A stretch of 64,000 nucleotides of DNA, taken from the NCBI GenBank assembly GCA_010645155.1, contig CM021319.1, positions 693,920-757,919 on the forward strand, written 5' to 3'. This stretch comes from Tigriopus japonicus (lineage: Eukaryota; Arthropoda; Copepoda; Harpacticoida; Harpacticidae). The position numbers were made by a program, and so were the translations under genes. Position 1 is the stretch's first letter, and the number at the start of each line of letters is the position of its first letter. The notes beneath the pieces were generated by a model, which saw only the letters and a list, made by a program, of their open reading frames with translations, made no database searches and was not told the DNA's origin. Below are positions 58,401 to 64,000 of this stretch, piece after piece.

Positions 58401-61400
58401 CTTATGAAATCAACCAGACTTACATTGAATTCAATCAAGCTTAATTACCCTTTTTATGATTTCTAATAAACATGAATAGACATTCATTCGAATTTGCCGT
58501 CTACCCAAAAATTACAACTCGACCACATGATTCAGAACGAGCCTTTTCAACAATCAAAACCTCATTGTTCCATTCTTGTTCTTGTGGCACATCCACGAAT
58601 GTCTTTTTCTAGAGTGTTTTCCCAACTTTCGTCGGACGAATCAAGTGGAGGGCTCCTTGATGCGACATTTTATCGCTTACACATCTCCAAGTTAAGTTCG
58701 ACCAACCAAGCGAGGTCTATTCTCTAAGATGGTTGGGCCAACCCAACGATGCTTGCTTGCCAGCAAAAGTTGATTCTTTTTGCTCATGTTTGTGTGTACT
58801 ACAACGAGCGAGCGAAAGTAACTTCTCGTTGGGCGAGAGACGGACGACATAGTTTCCTTCCGACTTGCTAGCTAGTATTTGCTTTTCTTTTGCATCACTG
58901 CCATCTCAATATCTAGTTGAGTCCACCAACCAACCTCGTTGAAGATGAGCATAAACTATGTAAAGCTCATAGTTTGTTTGCGCACTGTCGCATACAACTT
59001 CTTGGCATCCATGCCATCGTCCATCAGAGAGCTCGAGAAACAAAAGGTATCCATCCGGCTACCAACTCGTCTTCAGCATCGGTAGGATGCATTAAAAATA
59101 AGCAAGACCCAGTGCACGCCCACTTGCTATTCGGCTCCACCTCATAAATTGCGAACCCTTAACTGGGAAAGTTTATGCCTTCCATCCACATGCAACGGTC
59201 CCTTTTGACCTTCAAATCTGGCTCAAGCTCCAGTTTCCGATGAATCTTTGGCTCTGTTCCGTCAACAAGCATAAAATAAATCGTTTGATGCAGAATTAAT
59301 ATATTTAATGGGGAAACGTGCCTTTGGGTTTTCACAAGCAAAACGTCTGTTTTCTCATGAATTATGTTGATTTTATCGGGCTATTTTTAGCCATTCGTTC
59401 TTGGGAACATTGACGAGAATTTTCAAAATGCAAAATTGTTATAATACAATCCGAGCTTGAAAGGCTGTTTCCTTACATGTGCAATATATTATAGAATTAC
59501 AGGTTTAATATTGACCAAGAGAGGGCTGATTCCAAATCAAAAACTTCTAACAATTGAATTTTCTTCACGTACTATTTCATTCCCCGTATGAAAAGCAAAA
59601 AAAAATCGCTTTTTACATAAAAGTTTGAAAAAAAAAATTAATCGAATTAAAGTTAAAGCAGGAAAGTACAATAAGTTTTGGGGGCCTTAAATATCTTTCC
59701 CTATTAATGAATTTATAGATTATGTATGTTACAAATCAGCCATATGAAAACCCGAGAGGAAATATCCTCTGTCATACTAAACTAGTTATTCTGAAGTGTT
59801 CCAAAATGAACAGATTCGTGCCTGAACATGAGTGGAACATAGTTTATGCTTGTGTTCCATGGGTGGTTCCATGATAAATGTGCGCCAGAGAATCATCCAT
59901 GCATTGAGAGCAGGAAGGTCTCGCATATCAGATCCCAAGGGTGTTGTCAGTGCAATTCTACATTTCGAGGCACACACACACAAGAGTGCATTCGCTTCTG
60001 TCTGAAAAATAGGAAACTTTCGTCTACGAGAAGACTCAGATGACTCTTTTGAGCCGGTACCAACCCAATGTTTTGAGACAACGGGGGCCACCAAATGTGA
60101 AGGTCTGACCCTTGGGAGCACCTCTAGGTTGTTCCAGTCAGTTTTGACACAAACTCCGAGGAATGTCAGATGGTGGCTTGTTTAAACTTAGGGGAAATCA
60201 GACGGACTCTCGCCACACTTTTGAAGACAATGGGGGTAATGAGGTTTTACTCAGTTTCGTTCTATTCTTTGATGAGACCCCCCAAGACCATTAAAAATCA
60301 GCATGAGACTTTTAATGGAACACTCCGAATGTGTTCCACCACAGTTCTGGATTTCAACCTTGTTCCCAGAGTCATTTTAGTTCCATCCCAAAACATAAAA
60401 AGGGATTTACATCCAATAAAGTGTCGCCATAAACCACAAAGCCTCTCTCCAAATAATGTTGTTTTTGTCCTCCAAAGAACCTTGATGGTCTCAAAAGCAG
60501 ACAAGTCTGCCTATTGATTTGATATTATACATGAAATGCTCTTTTTAGTTTTTACTACAGGAGACAAAACAGGTGGGGTCTAACGAAATTAGAGTGTAAC
60601 AATATGAGAAATGACGTATGTATTTGACAGGAGATGATCCATTTATGTTTTTCGTACCATCTTAATCTTCGTGTACCCTTCCAACAAACTCGGAGATCAC
60701 GAAATCATTATTTTAAAAAAGGTTAATTGGAACAACAAGTCTACGAGAAAATCATTTTATAACCAAATGAGATTCATAAAGAGGGTCGCATTAAGAGATG
60801 AAATGTGTTGCTTTGAAAACTAGGACTTAATCATCTTCAGTCTCACAGACATTCAGACGATCTTTCCCAGGTTGTAAAAAGTGATTAGGAACTTGGAACC
60901 GTCTTGAAAGCTAGAGGATTTCCTGGGTCTAATCCCCGATTTAATCGCTTCTCATCGGATCACACGCAAAGGATGCCTCCAGGTTTGACATCCAAGATCC
61001 TTTTACTAGATACATCACTTGATTTGGCTCCAAAGTAGGCTCAAAAGCAATGGAACACAAATCTTGTGCCAGTCATTTGATTATCCCATCTTGATCTCAG
61101 ATGTCCGACCTTGGGTAACTGTGCCAAGAAATGGATGGCAAGCGTAATAGGTTAGGAACCAGAAGGGGGCTATATTGTCAAAAAAACTCGCTACACACAC
61201 CTTTTTCCAGAGACCTTCAAACCCAAGATGTTATGTTCTAGGTACCCCACCAATGGCTCTAACTATATCTAAACCTGACAAAGATGAATCAACCAGGAAA
61301 GAGGGCCAGGAAAGTGAAGCTGGAACCCATCTGAGAGATTCAGGAGCTCTCTGTGATGACAACTACTCTTCAGAGGAAGAACTCAAGGAGATCAATGGGG

Positions 61401-62897
61401 CTGAGAAGAAGAAGACTTACGTTGATCCCGTGATTCCCATCATCACCAAGTGTGCCAGTGCCCAAAGTGTGACCATTCCGACTACGGCAGAGAAACGAAA
61501 ATGGTCGGCCGTGTCGAGTGGAGAGGTGAGTGTATTCAAAGATGTCCCACGTGGAACGTAAAGCGACTCAATTGAAAGCTCCGTTTCGATTTCTTTGGCG
61601 CATGCACTTCACCTTCCTTGTCTAGATGCACTTCTCATCCCTGTCTCAACTTTTGGAAGAACTGATGTTTATCAGGGTTGGTTAGGTCTGATGAAAAAGA
61701 AACATCAGGGTTCATACTTTTTTGTTCCAGCCCGGTTTACTGGGTGGCAATCGTGCCAGTTCCAATGGAAGTTCGGGCGATGAAGAGGTCTTTGCGTATC
61801 TGGCTCCCTCTCCCTCGGGATCCTCTCTTTCGAGTGATCGTGGTCCAAGTCTGACTGGTGACACGCCTACCCCGGTTCAATTCTGCGCTTCGCCTCCCAT
61901 CGGAGTCTATCGTCCCAATTGGCACCATGATTCGGGTGGTGGAGGTGGAGGAAAAGGCAGTGCCAAAGGTTCCTCATCATCCTCATCTCGCTCACCTCCT
62001 CCGAAACTCTTTCACATGTCCAGTCAGGATCACACTCATGGACCAGGGGTGGAACTGAGGGATTCTGGCCAAGCCTTAAAGCCCAAAGGTACTACAGAAG
62101 AAGGCTGGGTAGCTTGAAAAATGATTATTGCGTACTTTTATGTTTTAGAACGAGCCTCTTAAGACCTACATGAGGGTGCCTCTATTTTTTATAATGTAAC
62201 CTTGAGCTCGTACCATTGAAAAGTAATGAGACTACAATTGTACACAAGGGACGATTGTTGGTTGGTTTAGAAACAGATATGTCTGAGACAAAACTAGACA
62301 AAGACGCGTAAATCGTGTTGCAAATTGAAGCAGTAAACGGTAACGACGAATTTTCTCTGGAGATCGTCAACTTGAACGTCAGGTGCCGGAAATTCCATCT
62401 CACATTAGTCATCAGTGGTGTTGAACCAAACTTTTCCTTGAAACCAGCAAAAGGGTGACAGTGAGTCATGCCATGACTCACCCCAACTTAAAACACGCTT
62501 CACTTCCTACTAAATGCGGCAGGGGGGGCGGGGGGCAATAATATTGAGAAACAATGAAGTTCTACTTTATTCTCTATTCGCAGAGGTCAACCCCAAAGGA
62601 AATTATCCTCGGCCAAGCTCGGCCTCGGAGCTTCTCAGTAGCCTCTCGTTCTCATCCCAGAGGTTGAATGGGCCCCATTGCCACCCATTGGAATTTGACC
62701 GGACTCTGTTCGCTCCTTCTCCAGGACAATGCAGCTCGACCCAAGACGAAGAAATCCGACTTCGATTCTCCGGAAACGGAAATGAGACCTTCCACGGTCG
62801 ATATCAGCCCCCGTCGCCCCACAAACGCCATCGATCGCGAACGCCCCGACCTCAACATTTGCAGAGACCTTGTCTGGACTTTGAGAAGATGCAGCAG
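55430..62897 (+). CDS. FAM53-like nuclear protein, internal exons only
   Basis: Four exons join in phase: 55430-55505, 61242-61525, 61731-62088 and 62584-62897, with GTAAGC, GTGAGT, GTACTA and GTCAGT donors. The product is hydrophilic: an acidic, serine-rich start (DSGTESDEDMDKKDASSN), KCASAQSVTIPTTAEKRKW, a serine/glycine-rich middle, and a basic segment (HKRHRSRTPRP) followed by LQRPCLDFEKMQQ. Basic residues followed by RPSLDF.KM close the core of FAM53 (dorsal neural-tube nuclear protein) family members, which are nuclear and bind transcriptional regulators. Start and end lie outside the segments recognised. Family assignment is by short motifs and is moderate. A shifted frame at 62668-62910 is a shadow. 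Confidence 0.6.
55946..56042. other. 97-nt long hairpin (possible microRNA precursor or MITE)
   Basis: GCCCTCTTCTGGT (55978-55990) pairs perfectly with ACCAGAAGAGGGC (55998-56010) around a 7-nt loop. Imperfect pairing continues out to AGTAC (55946) and GTACT (56042). It lies in the long intron of the FAM53-like gene. Confidence 0.6.
56043..61241. other. Long intron, no gene seen
   Basis: Intron 55506-61241 of the FAM53-like gene. The remainder after the hairpin has no domain-bearing frame or organised repeat. Confidence 0.5.
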
Positions 62898-64000
62898 GTC
62901 AGTCAGTTAACGGAATGGGTTTGGGTAGTGTTTTCCGTTGGGGTCCGATGTAACTGTCTTGCCAAAAGGCGGGAGATCCATTAGGAGATGGGTCTATTGC
63001 AGCCTAATGATTGCACGAGCAGATGTCTGGAATGAGGGGGGTGCGTCTCGTTTCTTGTCCAATATCCTACACTGCTCAATTCGAACCGAGCCAGGGGCAA
63101 TTCCAATATCGGACATATTTTGCATTGCGAAACATAAATATCCTACTTGGAGCGAGATGGTGTGGTACCAACTACTACTACTGCTATCTTTGAACCACGT
63201 GTCGGAGGGTCCATGTGGCCCTTGGCTGATGCCATTTTCTGACAATGGGTGATTTGGGTGCAATTCAGAGTGTGTACCAGCCTGTTCCGATATCTTTTCC
63301 CATGGCTGAATTGTTAATTCAATGAATGGCCTTTGGTTTGCGATAAACTGATAATTCCTTGAAGAACACAAGAGGGGACCTTTTCTCTTTGATTGAGTTG
63401 GGCATTTGTGGATCTGAGTAAGTACGAGGGGTATCCAGACTTAAAGAAGACTGGGCTTGCAATTCGTTTAAATGTAAGAGTTTTGGATTTACGTAAAATA
63501 TCGAAATGAAGATTTATCTTTTGTGAACAGGTGTTAATTTTCAAACTTTGTTGTTAAACAAACTTGTTGAAAGCTATGGTTTCATTTGATATGGCATGTT
63601 GGGTGACCCGTGACCCCTGTATATGTAAGGAATAAGCGTTAAGAGCGAACAACATGACAAAAATGATGTACCTTTAAAAGCCAAAACGTCTCGCATCGGA
63701 ACTTACAATTTTTTCTCCACAAGTGTTCACCTAATTTTGATATATGAGTATGAGCAGCATCTTTACCGTACAAAATATTGTATTTTGACTAATTTCTGGC
63801 TCTTGACTCCCATTTTTACAAATTGCAGGGGTCGCCCAATATACCCTGTTTAATTAAATCGTAACTTCGAACATATTTGTCTAACAACAAATTTACAAGA
63901 TAACAAAAAATTATTATATAAAACAATGCACAAAATAACTCATCTCGATTTTTGGCATAAATCTGAAAATCGTGCAATTTAGGGAATTAGAGGCCCAGTG
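62898..64000. other. Region after the last recognised exon
   Basis: The GTCAGT donor at 62898 implies a further exon. A TTGCAG acceptor near 63829 gives only an 11-codon tail before a stop, so the true next exon may lie beyond the window. No other gene was seen. Confidence 0.45.

Noticed and set aside
62668..62910. Open frame overlapping the last recognised exon of the FAM53-like gene
   Set aside because: The other frame (62584-62897) joins in phase to the previous exon, ends in a consensus donor and carries the RP.LDF.KM motif; this frame has none of these.
63829..63865. Candidate terminal exon of the FAM53-like gene
   Set aside because: The acceptor is acceptable but would add only 11 codons of unconvincing sequence, so the real exon probably lies outside the window.

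Overview
This is eukaryotic, AT-rich, intron-bearing DNA. It most likely comes from an arthropod, probably a crustacean such as a copepod. The reasons are short phase-consistent introns with GT..AG ends, an arthropod-type small membrane protein, a WSCD-type carbohydrate sulfotransferase carrying a MORN-like module, and a dense load of miniature DNA transposons and tRNA-derived SINEs. The species call is inference. One assembly gap (444 N) lies at 21712-22155.

Genes, with exon joins worked out by hand from splice sites and reading phase: (1) 11329-13701 minus, four exons, 585 aa, conserved-looking but unrecognised. (2) 17467-19675 plus, three exons, a secreted or Golgi sulfotransferase. (3) 19918-24590 plus, an F-box protein in two exons whose 3.2-kb intron holds a LINE and the gap. 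(4) 29411-30708 plus, three exons, a small single-pass membrane protein. (5) 31396-33182 minus, two exons, an MFSD14/HIAT1 major-facilitator transporter, convergent with gene 4. (6) 42167-44801 plus, five exons, a regulator of microtubule dynamics (RMDN/PTPIP51 family) with two FFAT-like motifs. (7) 55430-62897 plus, four internal exons of a FAM53-like nuclear protein, incomplete at both ends.

Mobile DNA occupies much of the rest. At least five families of hAT-type MITEs can be recognised by matching termini; most copies have perfect or near-perfect 8-bp target-site duplications. There are also a TTAA-flanked piggyBac-like MITE, several foldback elements (one with a 7-bp target duplication and a 59-bp relative elsewhere in the window), a 2.93-kb element with 251-bp inverted arms that differ at only three positions, tRNA-derived SINEs, and fragments of non-LTR reverse transcriptase. 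The 3.2-5.4 kb segment is a nest of at least four insertions.

The genes do not form a pathway; this is ordinary chromosomal DNA. The observations most worth following are the sulfotransferase intron that reads through into a degenerate second copy of the catalytic motifs, the tandem FFAT-like motifs in the RMDN protein, the nested and foldback transposons, and a tRNA-like head joined twice at the same point to reverse-transcriptase sequence. All homology calls are from memory of family motifs; no search was run.
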